Positions 1-8,275 are shown, numbered from the stretch's first letter. The stretch: DNA of 64,000 bases from Bosea sp. 29B (GCF_902506165.1 NZ_LR733817.1:6261262-6325261), one strand, 5' to 3'. Program-made: numbers and translations. Notes: generated by a model from the sequence alone, not told the origin.

Positions 1-421
1 CCACATGCGAAACCACGAGCCGCTCGATCAGCGCGAACCCCTCAGGCGTCAGCACGATGCGCAGGCTGCGCCGATCCTGAGGATCGGCCTGCCGCGCGAT
101 CAGCCGACGCTTCTCCAGCCGGTCGAGTCGATTCGTCATCGCCGAGGTCGACAGCATCATGTCCTTGGCGAGTTCGGACGGGGTCAGCGAGCCACCCTGC
201 TCGCCCTGGCGGCGCAGCGTCATCAGTACGTCGAAGCCGGCGAAGTCGAGATCCTCGCCGACGAGATTGCGCCCGACGCCGAGGCGAACCCGCTCGGCCG
301 CCCGCCAGATCGCGCCGCAGATCGCCATCGGGCCGGGATCGATGTCGGGTCGCGCCCGGCGCCATTGCCTGAGGATCGAATCGAGCGGTCCGCCTTGCCC
401 GGCCTCGTCAGCTTGACTCAT
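1..421 (-). CDS. MarR-family transcriptional regulator (3' part outside the window)
   Basis: The gene starts at ATG 421 and reads off the left edge, so about 140 residues are visible. The central part has the MarR winged-helix layout: a recognition helix region (LAKDMMLSTSAMTNRLDRLE) followed by a wing containing DPQDRRSLRIVLTPEG, the DxRxxxxxLT signature of the family. Such proteins are dimeric, ligand-responsive repressors. It is divergent from the EamA transporter at 527, with a perfect palindrome at 453-472 between them, so it probably controls both itself and the transporter. The inducing ligand cannot be told from sequence. Confidence 0.88.
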   Translation of the reverse strand, partial: MSQADEAGQGGPLDSILRQWRRARPDIDPGPMAICGAIWRAAERVRLGVGRNLVGEDLDFAGFDVLMTLRRQGEQGGSLTPSELAKDMMLSTSAMTNRLDRLEKRRLIARQADPQDRRSLRIVLTPEGFALIERLVVSHV

Positions 422-452
422 GGAAATCCCGCACCTAATTATCCCGTATCAA

Positions 453-472
453 ATAATTCGATGTCGAATTAT
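453..472. promoter_or_regulatory. Perfect palindrome, probable MarR operator
   Basis: ATAATTCGATGTCGAATTAT: two perfect 9-bp arms around a 2-bp centre, AT-rich in a GC-rich background, lying between the divergent MarR and EamA genes. Family MarR proteins bind palindromes of this size. That this regulator binds it is inference. Confidence 0.7.
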
Positions 473-526
473 ATGTCGTCGAACAATCCTACGCAGACAC
501 GCTCTTCGATGCAAAGGGAGGCCATC

Positions 527-1447
527 ATGGCCGACAGCAAGACCCGCATCCTGTTCGCAACGATCCTGGCGCCCATACTCTGGGGTTCGACCTATGTCGT
601 CTTCACCCAGACGCTTCCCGTCGAGCATCCCCTGCTGGTCGGGGCGCTGCGCGCTCTGCCCGCCGGCATCCTCCTGATGCTGCTCGGTCCCGGCCTGCCG
701 CCGCGCGACAAGCTCCTGCCGCTCGCCATCATCGGCTTCGCCAATATCGGCCTGTTCTTCGGCATGCTATTTCTCAGCGCCTCGCGCCTGCCGGGCGGGC
801 TCGCCGCGACGCTCGGCTCGATGCAGCCGCTGCTCGTCGCCTTCCTCGCCTGGCCGTTGTTGTTGCGTAGGCCCGGTCTTGGCCAAGTGCTCGCCGCCCT
901 CGCCGGCACGATCGGCGTTGGCCTGCTGGTGATCGACGATACCGTGAAGCTCGACGCGATCGGCGTCATCGCCGCACTGATCGGCGCCGCCTCGATGGCG
1001 ACCGGCACCGTGCTGATCGAGCGCTGGGGCAAGGTCGGGACGCCGCTCGCGCTCGCCGCCTGGCAGCTCACATTGGGCGGGTTGCTGCTCCTGCCGGTCG
1101 CACTCCTGGTCGAGGGCCTGCCGCCCATGCCGACCCTGCTCAATCTCACCGGCCTGAGCTATCTCGTCGTGATCGGCACCGCTTTCGCCTACTGGCTCTG
1201 GGTCCGCGGCATCGCCGCGATCGGAACGGGCGTCGCCTTCTTGAGCCTGCTCAGCCCGCTGGTCGCGACCTTCCTCGGCGCCGCCCTGCTGGGCGAGTGG
1301 TTCCACGCCCAGCAATGGCTCGGCATCGCCATCATCTTCGGCTCGACCATCGCCGGAATCACGCTGTCACGGCGCAAGCCTACCGCGGCAGCTACGCCGA
1401 CTCAGGCCGCGACGCCGAACCGCTTGATCTCCCAGTGCAGCTCGTAG
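527..1447 (+). CDS. EamA/DMT-family transporter
   Basis: A 306-residue, very hydrophobic protein with about ten membrane segments arranged as two EamA halves, typical of drug/metabolite transporter superfamily exporters in the inner membrane. The first half has the family's N-terminal pattern ([17 protein letters not shown]) and the second half a similar repeat ending near TLSRRK. The ATG at 527 is chosen because GGGAGG lies a few bases upstream and the membrane domain begins right after it; the open frame extends further upstream but that stretch has no membrane character and covers the palindrome. Its 3' end overlaps the convergent murB by 46 nt. Substrate unknown; the MarR partner suggests efflux of a small toxic compound or metabolite. 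Confidence 0.88.
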   Translation: MADSKTRILFATILAPILWGSTYVVFTQTLPVEHPLLVGALRALPAGILLMLLGPGLPPRDKLLPLAIIGFANIGLFFGMLFLSASRLPGGLAATLGSMQPLLVAFLAWPLLLRRPGLGQVLAALAGTIGVGLLVIDDTVKLDAIGVIAALIGAASMATGTVLIERWGKVGTPLALAAWQLTLGGLLLLPVALLVEGLPPMPTLLNLTGLSYLVVIGTAFAYWLWVRGIAAIGTGVAFLSLLSPLVATFLGAALLGEWFHAQQWLGIAIIFGSTIAGITLSRRKPTAAATPTQAATPNRLISQCSS

Positions 1448-2325
1448 CCTGAATTGTCCTTGACCCGGCGGCGGACCTCTTCGCCCAGCCCCTCGATATC
1501 GGCGGCGCTCGCGCCGCCGGTGTTGATCAGGAAGTTGCAGTGCATCTCGGAGACCTGCGCCCCGCCGATGCGCAGCCCGCGGCAACCGGCGGCATCGATC
1601 AGTTGCCAGGCTTTGCCGCCGTCCGGGTTCTTGAAGGTCGAGCCGCCGGTGCGCTCCTTGATCGGCTGCGCCGCTTCGCGTGCCGAGGTCACCCGCTCCA
1701 TCTCGGCGAGGATCTCGGCCTGGTCGCCCGGCCGGCCCTGGAACAGCGCCGAGGTGAAGACGATGTCGGTGGACGCCGTCGAGTTGCGATAGGTGAAGCC
1801 CATCTGCGCATGCGACAGGGTCACGATCTCGCCCTTGCGGGTGACGCCGCGCGCCTCGACCAGCACGTCGGTGGTCTCGCCGCCATGCGCGCCGGCGTTC
1901 ATGCGCAGAGCCCCACCGATGCAGCCGGGAATGCCGCGATAGAAGGCGAGCCCGTCGAGCGAGGCATCGGCTGCGGCGCGCGCCACCTTCACATCCGGGA
2001 CGGCGGTGCCGGCACGCAGCCGGTCGCCATCCTCGCGGGTGATCTCACCGAACGCCTTGCCCGCCAGGCGGATGACCACGCCGGGAATACCGCCATCGCG
2101 CACGATCAGGTTCGAGCCGAGCCCAACCACAGTGACCGGGATCTCCGCCGGCAGCTTGCCGAGCAGATAAGCGAGATCGGCCTCGTCGGCCGGGGTGAAC
2201 AGCACCTGCGCCGGCCCGCCGACACGAAACCAGGTCAGCCCCGCCATCTCCTGGTTGGCGAGCAGCCGCCCACGCAATTCGGGCGCAGCGGCGCGGATAT
2301 CGGGGGTGATGTCTTGGAAAGGCAT
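1402..2325 (-). CDS. murB: UDP-N-acetylenolpyruvoylglucosamine reductase MurB
   Basis: A cytoplasmic FAD enzyme that reduces UDP-GlcNAc-enolpyruvate to UDP-MurNAc with NADPH, the second committed step of peptidoglycan synthesis. The 307-residue protein shows the FAD-binding PCMH-type fold with WFRVGGPA near residue 30 and [15 protein letters not shown], then the C-terminal MurB domain with the substrate-loop region GSTFKNP and [10 protein letters not shown]. The ATG at 2325 is preferred over an in-frame extension into the upstream repeat (the extra 30 residues are repeat-encoded and not MurB-like). It is the last dcw gene here. It follows DUF559 by only 4 nt, so its ribosome-binding region lies inside that gene's end. 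Confidence 0.96.
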   Translation of the reverse strand: MPFQDITPDIRAAAPELRGRLLANQEMAGLTWFRVGGPAQVLFTPADEADLAYLLGKLPAEIPVTVVGLGSNLIVRDGGIPGVVIRLAGKAFGEITREDGDRLRAGTAVPDVKVARAAADASLDGLAFYRGIPGCIGGALRMNAGAHGGETTDVLVEARGVTRKGEIVTLSHAQMGFTYRNSTASTDIVFTSALFQGRPGDQAEILAEMERVTSAREAAQPIKERTGGSTFKNPDGGKAWQLIDAAGCRGLRIGGAQVSEMHCNFLINTGGASAADIEGLGEEVRRRVKDNSGYELHWEIKRFGVAA

Positions 2326-2329
2326 GAGC

Positions 2330-2758
2330 TTACCCGCGCGTCTCCTTCTCCCCTCGGGGGAGAAGGTGGCCCGGCGAAGCCGGGTCGGATGAGGGCCGTC
2401 CGGCGAGGCCGACATATTCGGCGATCTCGCGCAGGACGAATTCGAGGTTTCCTAGAACCCGCTCGTTCGAAAAGCGCAAGACCCGATAGCCCTCATGCCT
2501 GAGAAACGCGTCGCGACGCGCATCACGCTTCTGCGCTTCATCGGTCTCGTGAGGCTCGCCGTCGAGCTCGACAACAAGCCGATGCTCGAAACAGCAGAAA
2601 TCCGCGACAAAGGGACCGATCGCCATCTGGCGCTTGAACTTGAGACCGGCGAAGCGGCGGCCGCGGACCGCCTGCCAGAAGATGGTTTCAGCGCGCGTTG
2701 GCTCCTGTCGCTGACCGCGGGCGAAGGAGAGCGTGTCGGTCGTGTTCTTGCGCTCCAC
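2330..2758 (-). CDS. DUF559 endonuclease-like protein inserted in the dcw cluster
   Basis: A 142-residue protein of the DUF559 family, which shares the Vsr/PD-(D/E)XK endonuclease fold. Residues about 20-115 carry the family pattern: [37 protein letters not shown] and [12 protein letters not shown]. Candidate catalytic residues D53, E65, D66 and H70 are all present, so it looks intact. The start is GTG 2758. Residues from about 121 onward ([18 protein letters not shown]) are encoded by a palindromic repeat copy, and a second, inverted copy sits just upstream of the start. It separates murC from murB, which are normally adjacent. Family function is not established; a DNA-processing role in a mobile or repeat-related process is inference. 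Confidence 0.85.
   Translation of the reverse strand: MERKNTTDTLSFARGQRQEPTRAETIFWQAVRGRRFAGLKFKRQMAIGPFVADFCCFEHRLVVELDGEPHETDEAQKRDARRDAFLRHEGYRVLRFSNERVLGNLEFVLREIAEYVGLAGRPSSDPASPGHLLPRGEKETRG
2344..2397 (+). repeat. Palindromic repeat copy A (3' end of DUF559)
   Basis: Contains an outer hairpin, CTTCTCCCC/GGGGAGAAG at 2345-2365, then an inner hairpin CCCGGC-GAA-GCCGGG at 2370-2384, then CGGATGAGGGCCG. It is the inverted counterpart of copy B at 2762-2816: the first 27 bases of the core and the last 13 are identical, while the inner stem differs. It encodes the C-terminal tail of the DUF559 protein. Confidence 0.88.
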
Positions 2759-2761
2759 GAC

Positions 2762-2816
2762 CGGCCCTCATCCGTCAGCGCTTCGCGCTGCCACCTTCTC
2801 CCCCGAGGGGAGAAGG
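2762..2816 (-). repeat. Palindromic repeat copy B (between DUF559 and murC)
   Basis: Inverted copy of repeat A. The inner hairpin is CAGCGC-TTC-GCGCTG at 2776-2790 (plus strand) and the outer hairpin CCTTCTCC..GGAGAAGG at 2794-2816. It overlaps the 3' end of murC, supplying its last 13 or so residues and the stop codon. With copy A it brackets the DUF559 gene. Confidence 0.88.
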
Positions 2817-4214
2817 AAGAGAGGCAAGCTCACTCGGCAGGGCATACGCCCACTGTGTGATATTCCCAGCCCCCAAGCAGACCACGTAATCCCCCGGCCC
2901 GGCCAGCTCGGCGACCATGCCGGCGAGCTTGTCCGGGGATTCCAGCGGCAGCGTGTGACGATGGCCGCGCGCCTTGATCGCCGCCACCAGAGAATCGCGG
3001 TCGATGCCCGGGATAGGCTGCTCGCCGGCCGCGTAGACATCCGCGATGATCACTGAATCGGCATCGTTGAAGCAGGCGGCGAAGTCGGCGAACAGGCTCG
3101 ACAGGCGGCTGTAGCGATGCGGCTGCATCACCGCGATGACCTTGCCCTTGGTCGAGGCGCGCGCGGCCTTGAGCACGGCGGCGATCTCGACCGGGTGGTG
3201 GCCGTAGTCGTCGAAGATCAGCGCGCCGTTCCACTCGCCGGTCTTGGTGAAGCGGCGCTTGACCCCGCCAAAGCCGGCGAGCCCGGCCCGGATCTGCTCG
3301 ACCGGCACGCCCAGATCATAGGCGACGGCGATCGCGGCGGTGGCGTTGAGGGCATTGTGATGGCCCGGCATCGGCATGATGAGATCGCGCACCACCTCCT
3401 CGCGGCCGCGCTTGCGGTCGCGGATGAGCAACGTGAACTTCGACTGGCCGCCAGAGAGGTCGATGTCGAGCAGGCGGAAATCGGCCTGCGGGTTCTCGCC
3501 ATAGGTGATGACCCGGCGATCCTCGATCTGTCCGACCTGCTCCTGCACGGTCGGATGGTCGATGCACATCACCGCAAAACCATAGAAGGGCAGGTTCTCG
3601 ACGAAAGCGCGGAACGCCGCCTTGATCGCATCGAACGAGCCGAAATGGTCGAGATGCTCCGGGTCGATATTGGTGATGATCGCGACATCGGCCGGCAGCT
3701 TCAGGAAGGTGCCGTCGGATTCGTCGGCCTCGACCACCATCCAGTCGCTCTCGCCCATGCGGGCATTGGTGCCGTAGGCGTTGATGATGCCGCCATTGAT
3801 CACGGTCGGATCAAGCCCGCCCTTTTCGAGCAGGGTCGCGACCAGCGAGGTCGTCGTCGTCTTGCCGTGCGTACCGGCGATGGCGACGCAGGATTTCAGC
3901 CGCATCAGCTCGGCCAGCATCTCCGCGCGGCGCACCACCGGCAGGCGCTGCTCGCGCGCCGCCATCAGTTCGGGGTTGTCGCGCTTGATCGCGGTCGAGA
4001 CCACGACGACCTCGGCCTCGCCGATATTCTCGGCCTTGTGGCCGACGAAGGTCTTGATGCCCTTCTCGGCCAGGCGCTTGACGTTGGCGCCGTCGGAGGC
4101 ATCCGAACCCTGCACCTTGTAGCCGAGATTGTGCAGGACTTCGGCGATGCCGGACATGCCGATGCCGCCGATACCGACGAAATGGATGGAGCCGAGCTTC
4201 GGCGGCAGCTTCAT
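2775..4214 (-). CDS. murC: UDP-N-acetylmuramate--L-alanine ligase MurC
   Basis: A cytoplasmic ATP-dependent ligase that adds L-Ala to UDP-MurNAc. The 479-residue protein has the three Mur-ligase domains: an N-terminal Rossmann domain ([17 protein letters not shown] at about 11-27), a central ATPase domain with the P-loop [11 protein letters not shown] near residue 113 and [12 protein letters not shown], and a C-terminal domain starting around residue 320 with [11 protein letters not shown] and [10 protein letters not shown]. The ATG at 4214 begins 21 nt after murG ends. The last residues (about 467-479, [12 protein letters not shown]) are encoded by palindromic repeat copy B and are not MurC-derived, so the original C-terminus has been replaced. 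Confidence 0.97.
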   Translation of the reverse strand: MKLPPKLGSIHFVGIGGIGMSGIAEVLHNLGYKVQGSDASDGANVKRLAEKGIKTFVGHKAENIGEAEVVVVSTAIKRDNPELMAAREQRLPVVRRAEMLAELMRLKSCVAIAGTHGKTTTTSLVATLLEKGGLDPTVINGGIINAYGTNARMGESDWMVVEADESDGTFLKLPADVAIITNIDPEHLDHFGSFDAIKAAFRAFVENLPFYGFAVMCIDHPTVQEQVGQIEDRRVITYGENPQADFRLLDIDLSGGQSKFTLLIRDRKRGREEVVRDLIMPMPGHHNALNATAAIAVAYDLGVPVEQIRAGLAGFGGVKRRFTKTGEWNGALIFDDYGHHPVEIAAVLKAARASTKGKVIAVMQPHRYSRLSSLFADFAACFNDADSVIIADVYAAGEQPIPGIDRDSLVAAIKARGHRHTLPLESPDKLAGMVAELAGPGDYVVCLGAGNITQWAYALPSELASLPSPLGGEGGSAKR

Positions 4215-4235
4215 GATGGATACGTCCTGAAAGGT

Positions 4236-5336
4236 TCAGCCTTGGGCGGTCTGCAGCACGAGCCGCGCCAGGCGGTCGGCCGCATCCGGTATGCCCGCGC
4301 TCTTGGCCGCCTGAGCCATCGCCGTCAAGCGCTGCGGCTCGGCGAGCAGCGTGGAAAGCTCGGCGGCGAGGCGCCGCGGCGAGAAATCATTCTGCAGGAT
4401 CATCATCGCCCCGCCTGCCCTGGCGAGCACGCCGGCATTGGCGGCCTGGTCCTGATCGAGCGAGCCCGGCAGCGGCACCAGGAGCGAGGGCCGGCCGATC
4501 ACCGTGAGCTCGGCAATGGTCGAGGCGCCGGAGCGCGCGACCACCAGATGCGATGCCGCCATCCGGGCCGGCAGGTCCTTGAAGAAGGGCGCGAGCTCGA
4601 ATTTGATGCCGAGCGAGGAATAGATCTTCCTGACACGCTCATCGTCCTCGGCCCGCGCCTGCTGGACAATCGACAGGCGGCTGCGCTCCTCCGCCGAGAG
4701 CAGCTGGATCGCCGGCGGCACGATGTCGGCCATCACCCGCGCGCCCTGGCTGCCGCCGAAGACGAGGAGGTTCAGCCGCATGTCCGACTCGGCATAGGGC
4801 GAGGCCGCCTCGATCACCGCCGGCCTGACCGGGTTGCCGACCTGCGTGCATTTCTTCGCCTGGTCCGGCGTCAGCCCGCCGACCTCGGCAAAGCCGGTGG
4901 CGATCGCCTTGACCCGGCTGGCAAGGAAGCGATTGGCTCGGCCGATCACGGCGTTCTGCTCGTGCAGAAGTGTCGGCACGCCCATCAGCGCCGCAGCGAA
5001 CACCGGCGGCACCGTCGGGTAGCCCCCAAAGCCGACGACGATGGAGGGCCTGAGTTGCTTGATCGCTTGCCGCGCGGCCAGCCCACCCTTCAGCAACACC
5101 AGCGCCGCCTTCGCCATCGCGACCGGCGACTTGCCCGAGGGCGTCGCTGCCGGCACGGCGTGGATCGATTCGGCCGGGAAATTGCCGGCGTATTCGGCGG
5201 CGCGCGTGTCGGTGATCAGCGCGACCCGGGCCCCGGCGCGATGCAGGGCATGGCTCAGCGCCTCGGCCGGGAAGAGATGCCCGCCCGTGCCGCCAGCGGC
5301 GAGCACGACGAGCGGCGCCTGTCCTGCTGCGCTCAC
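4236..5336 (-). CDS. murG: UDP-GlcNAc:lipid I N-acetylglucosaminyltransferase MurG
   Basis: A peripheral inner-membrane glycosyltransferase that converts lipid I to lipid II. At 366 residues it has the normal MurG length. The N-terminal domain has the glycine-rich loop AAGGTGGHLFPA at about 13-24 and VGFGGYPTVPP. The C-terminal domain has VFGGSQGARVM and the UDP-GlcNAc site ARSGASTIAELTVIGRPSLLVPLP..DQDQAANA. The GTG start at 5336 overlaps the ftsW stop (GTGA, 4-nt overlap), indicating translational coupling. Confidence 0.97.
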   Translation of the reverse strand: MSAAGQAPLVVLAAGGTGGHLFPAEALSHALHRAGARVALITDTRAAEYAGNFPAESIHAVPAATPSGKSPVAMAKAALVLLKGGLAARQAIKQLRPSIVVGFGGYPTVPPVFAAALMGVPTLLHEQNAVIGRANRFLASRVKAIATGFAEVGGLTPDQAKKCTQVGNPVRPAVIEAASPYAESDMRLNLLVFGGSQGARVMADIVPPAIQLLSAEERSRLSIVQQARAEDDERVRKIYSSLGIKFELAPFFKDLPARMAASHLVVARSGASTIAELTVIGRPSLLVPLPGSLDQDQAANAGVLARAGGAMMILQNDFSPRRLAAELSTLLAEPQRLTAMAQAAKSAGIPDAADRLARLVLQTAQG

Positions 5337-6472
5337 GAGCGCCGCCCCGGCTCGCCGAAGCTCTCGGCGCGCGGTCGCTTGCGGGTCAATGCCAGCAGGA
5401 AGCCGGTGCCGAGCGCCAGCGAGATCAGCGAGGAGCCGCCATAGGAGATGAACGGCAAGGTCATGCCCTTGGCCGGCATCATGTGCAGGTTCACCATCAT
5501 GTTGATCGCAGCCTGGATGCCGAACAGCAGGGCAAGGCCGGTGACGCCGAGGCGCACGAAAGGATCCTCGGCGCGCTGCGCCACGAACAGCGCCCGCAGC
5601 ACGATGACCGCGAAGAGCAGCACCAGTGCCATGCAGACGACGATGCCGAATTCCTCGGCCGTCACCGCGAAGATAAAGTCGGTATGGGCGTCCGGCAGGA
5701 TGCGCTTTACCGTGCCCTCGCCCGGGCCTTTGCCGAACCAGCCGCCCTGCGCGAAGCTCTCCAGCGCCGTGTCGACCTGGAAGGTGTCGCCCGAGCCCTT
5801 GTCCATGAAGCGCTCGATGCGGGCGCGCACGTGCGGCACGAGCTCATAGGCGATGAACAGGCCGACAGCGCCGATACCGCCGAGCCCCAGAACCCAGAAC
5901 CAGTGCAGGCCGGCGACGAAGAACAGCCCGGCCCAGACCAGGGTGATCAGGATGGTCTGGCCGAAATCGGGCTGCAGCACGAGCGGCACGATGGTGATCG
6001 GCAGCAGCAGGAAGGCGATGATCGTGCCCGGCAGCTCGGGCCGGCGATGGCCCTCGGCGAAGGCCCAAGCGGCCAGCACGACGAAGGCCGGCTTGACGAA
6101 TTCGGAAGGCTGGATCGAGCCGAGCGGCCCGAGCGTCAGCCAGCGCTTGGCGCCCTTGACCTCGACGCCGAAGAACAGCGTGCCGACGACGCCGGCGAGC
6201 GAGAACAGGAAGATGATCAGCGCGATGCGGCGCACCTGCCGCGGCGCCAGCAGCGAGGTCGAGAGGAAGATCGCCAGCGCGACCAGCAGATAGACCACCT
6301 GGCGGTTGACGAAATGGAAGGTCGAGAGACCGAGGCGTTCGGCGACCGGCGGGCCGCCTGCCATCAGCAGCACGACGCCGGAGACCATCAGAGCCACCAG
6401 CGTCGTCAGGATGATACGGTCGATCGACCACCACCAGCGGCCGCTCAGGCTCGGTTCTGCGCGCGAGACCAT
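5333..6472 (-). CDS. ftsW: Septal peptidoglycan polymerase FtsW (SEDS family)
   Basis: A multi-pass inner-membrane glycosyltransferase that polymerises lipid II at the septum with FtsI. The 379-residue protein has about ten membrane segments and family motifs including KGAKRWLTLGPLGSIQPSEFVKPAFV, PDFGQT, the large periplasmic loop with SLESFAQGG-like and GEGTVKRILPDAHTDFIFAVTAEEFG, and MTLPFISYGGSSLI near the C-terminus. Start ATG 6472. It now opens its own transcription unit, because TetR, DinB and cupin genes separate it from murD. A TTGACA at 6534-6539 (minus strand) could be a -35 element, but no good -10 follows. Confidence 0.97.
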   Translation of the reverse strand: MVSRAEPSLSGRWWWSIDRIILTTLVALMVSGVVLLMAGGPPVAERLGLSTFHFVNRQVVYLLVALAIFLSTSLLAPRQVRRIALIIFLFSLAGVVGTLFFGVEVKGAKRWLTLGPLGSIQPSEFVKPAFVVLAAWAFAEGHRRPELPGTIIAFLLLPITIVPLVLQPDFGQTILITLVWAGLFFVAGLHWFWVLGLGGIGAVGLFIAYELVPHVRARIERFMDKGSGDTFQVDTALESFAQGGWFGKGPGEGTVKRILPDAHTDFIFAVTAEEFGIVVCMALVLLFAVIVLRALFVAQRAEDPFVRLGVTGLALLFGIQAAINMMVNLHMMPAKGMTLPFISYGGSSLISLALGTGFLLALTRKRPRAESFGEPGRRS

Positions 6473-6581
6473 CGTTTACAAGGCTCCGTCGACGAGCAGG
6501 CAAATCGAGGGCGCCCGCTCCGGCGAATCACTCTGTCAATGAATGGTTAACCGATTGATTCCGATGCCGGTGATCGCGCCT

Positions 6582-7208
6582 TCACGCCTGCGATCGCTGC
6601 GGCTTGTCCACTGGGGCCTCACCGCGATCCGCCAGATAGGCACAAATCAGCCTGACGAGCTCGCGGCGCAACGCCGGCTCGTGCAGCCTGCCACGGCGCG
6701 CTGCATTGTGGATCACCCCGTCGATGGCATCCGAGATGACAAGGCCAACGGTCGAAGCGGGGGTGCCTTGGCCCTGCGATCCATGGATCGTCGCCGCCTG
6801 GGTGAAGAGCGCCAGGTATTGCGCCTCGATCTCGCTGTTCTGGTCACGATAGGCCTCGAGGCCCGGCGCCTCGTCCAATAGCACCCGATGCAGTCCGGGA
6901 TGGATGCTGTGCGCCGCGATGAGGTTGGCCACCAGGGCTTCGACGAACTCCGCGAGCGATTGCGTGCCCGCAAGCGCACGCCTGACAGCGTCGAGGCTGT
7001 CGTCGATATGCCGCCGCCTGATCGCGTCCACCAGCGACAGCTTGTCGGGGAAATACTGATAGAGCGAGCCGATGCTGACGCCGGCGGCATCCGCGACCTT
7101 GTTGGTGGTGAAGCCGCCCCAGCCCTGCTCGCTGAGAATGCGAGCACCGGCCTCGACCACCGCCTCGACCGTCGCCCGCGAGCGCGCCTGACGCGGCTCC
7201 TTGCGCAT
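6582..7208 (-). CDS. TetR-family transcriptional regulator
   Basis: A 208-residue one-component repressor. The N-terminal helix-turn-helix (about residues 10-55) reads RSRATVEAVVEAGARILSEQGWGGFTTNKVADAAGVSIGSLYQYFPDKLSLVDAI, the standard TetR_N layout. The C-terminal ligand domain includes a dimerisation region near GLVISDAIDGVIHNA. The ATG at 7208 is taken because the HTH follows at the usual distance; upstream in-frame codons would run into the operator-like palindrome at 7260-7284. It is divergent from the DinB gene. With DinB and the cupin it forms a block inserted between ftsW and murD. Confidence 0.88.
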   Translation of the reverse strand: MRKEPRQARSRATVEAVVEAGARILSEQGWGGFTTNKVADAAGVSIGSLYQYFPDKLSLVDAIRRRHIDDSLDAVRRALAGTQSLAEFVEALVANLIAAHSIHPGLHRVLLDEAPGLEAYRDQNSEIEAQYLALFTQAATIHGSQGQGTPASTVGLVISDAIDGVIHNAARRGRLHEPALRRELVRLICAYLADRGEAPVDKPQRSQA

Positions 7209-7259
7209 CGAGAGCTGCCCCTTGGCAATGCGAGTAGACAAACCGGCTGCCCTATCCTC

Positions 7260-7284
7260 GAATATGAGGACATTACTCACATTC
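7260..7284. promoter_or_regulatory. Imperfect palindrome between TetR and DinB genes, probable TetR operator
   Basis: Arms GAATATGAGGA and TACTCACATTC around a CAT centre pair at 9 of 11 positions. It lies between the divergent TetR start (7208) and DinB start (7305), where it could control both. Binding is inferred from position and symmetry only. Confidence 0.6.
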
Positions 7285-7304
7285 TCTGGGTAGGGCCAAC
7301 GACC

Positions 7305-7817
7305 ATGAGCGAGATGCTGCAGACCCTCTACGGCTACCAGGCCTGGGCGAACCATGACCTGCTCGATAAGCTCGCCCTGCTCGACGCAGCGTCACAGGCC
7401 ACCGAGCGCGAAACCGCGCTGAGACTCGTCAGTCACCACCATGTCGTGGCCCGGATCTTTGCCGCGCATTTGACCGGCACGGACCATGGCTACGCCTCCG
7501 ACAACACGGTCGAGACTCCGTCCCTCGACGAGCTTCGGACAGCGGTCGCGGCGACGGACCGCTGGTACCAGGACTATGTCCGGACAGCCACACCGACGAT
7601 GCTGTCCGAAGCGGTGGCGTTCAGCTTCACCGATGGCGACAAGGGCTGCATGACGCGGCAGGAGATGCTGCTGCACGTCACTCTGCACTCGGCAGTCCAT
7701 CGCGGCGAAGTCTGCCGCATCCTGTGGCAGCTCAAGATCACGCCGCCCTGGGACACGCTCGCCGTCTACCTGCACCAGTCGGAGCCGATGCGGCGCGAGC
7801 AGAGCGCGGCGGCTTAA
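7305..7817 (+). CDS. DinB/YfiT-family metal-dependent protein
   Basis: A 170-residue four-helix-bundle protein of the DinB superfamily. The usual metal triad is visible: a His in LVSHHHVVARIF (about residue 45) and two in MLLHVTLHSAVHRGEV (H128 and H132). Family members are thiol-dependent hydrolases or transferases or stress proteins; the substrate is not known. Start ATG 7305 follows the operator-like palindrome. The stop overlaps the convergent cupin gene by 4 nt. Control by the divergent TetR gene is likely. Confidence 0.85.
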   Translation: MSEMLQTLYGYQAWANHDLLDKLALLDAASQATERETALRLVSHHHVVARIFAAHLTGTDHGYASDNTVETPSLDELRTAVAATDRWYQDYVRTATPTMLSEAVAFSFTDGDKGCMTRQEMLLHVTLHSAVHRGEVCRILWQLKITPPWDTLAVYLHQSEPMRREQSAAA

Positions 7818-8275
7818 GCCTCGGGATAGGGCGTGCCGTCCTTGTGCAGGAAGCGGCCGTCGCTGCTTGGGCTCATCATGTCGATGTCGGAGCAGGTGAT
7901 GACGTCGTCGGGAGAGCGGCTGCCGACTTCGAGATAGACCGCGACTTTGTCGGAGCGGTTGATCATGTGGTGGCCGTTGCCGCTGTTCTTGGCGAAGGCA
8001 GCGCAATCGCCGGCGCGCAGCACGGTCTCGCCCTGATCCTCGACCAGCACCAGTTCGCCTTCGAGCAGATAGACGAACTCGTCCTCATGCGAATGCCAGT
8101 GCCGCTGGCTCGACCAGCCGCCCGGCGGCAGCCGCATCAGGTTGACGCCGAAATCGCTGAGGCGGCCGGCATTGCCGAGCCGCTTGCGGATACGGTTCGC
8201 GCAAGGCGCGTCAAAGGGCTTCGGATAGCCGGAGCCCTTGCGCTCCGGCACGGCTGCGACATCGATCTTGGGCAT
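7814..8275 (-). CDS. Cupin-domain protein
   Basis: A 153-residue single-domain cupin. Motif 1 is SSQRHWHSHEDEFVYLLEGEL (His ligands at about 59-63 and a Glu at about 65), and motif 2 contains the later ligand region NSGNGHHMIN. A metal site is therefore probable. The C-terminus RFLHKDGTPYPEA resembles the tails of small cupins of unknown function found in Rhizobiales. It is transcribed towards DinB and ends inside its last codons. It is not a dcw gene, and its insertion just downstream of murD breaks the cluster. Confidence 0.82.
   Translation of the reverse strand: MPKIDVAAVPERKGSGYPKPFDAPCANRIRKRLGNAGRLSDFGVNLMRLPPGGWSSQRHWHSHEDEFVYLLEGELVLVEDQGETVLRAGDCAAFAKNSGNGHHMINRSDKVAVYLEVGSRSPDDVITCSDIDMMSPSSDGRFLHKDGTPYPEA

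Noticed and set aside
5..526. N-terminal extension of the EamA frame, about 170 codons
   Set aside because: It is antisense to the MarR gene and covers the palindrome; the exporter's membrane domain starts at 527 with its own ribosome-binding site.
3117..5444. Very long open frame (775 codons) on the plus strand opposite murC and murG
   Set aside because: It is antisense to two well-supported genes, has the composition expected of a shadow frame in GC-rich DNA (Arg/His/Asp-rich, no domain), and has no ribosome-binding site.
6534..6539. TTGACA upstream of ftsW as a promoter -35
   Set aside because: No acceptable -10 (only GGGCGC) at 16-18 nt, so not called as a feature, although ftsW must have some promoter here.
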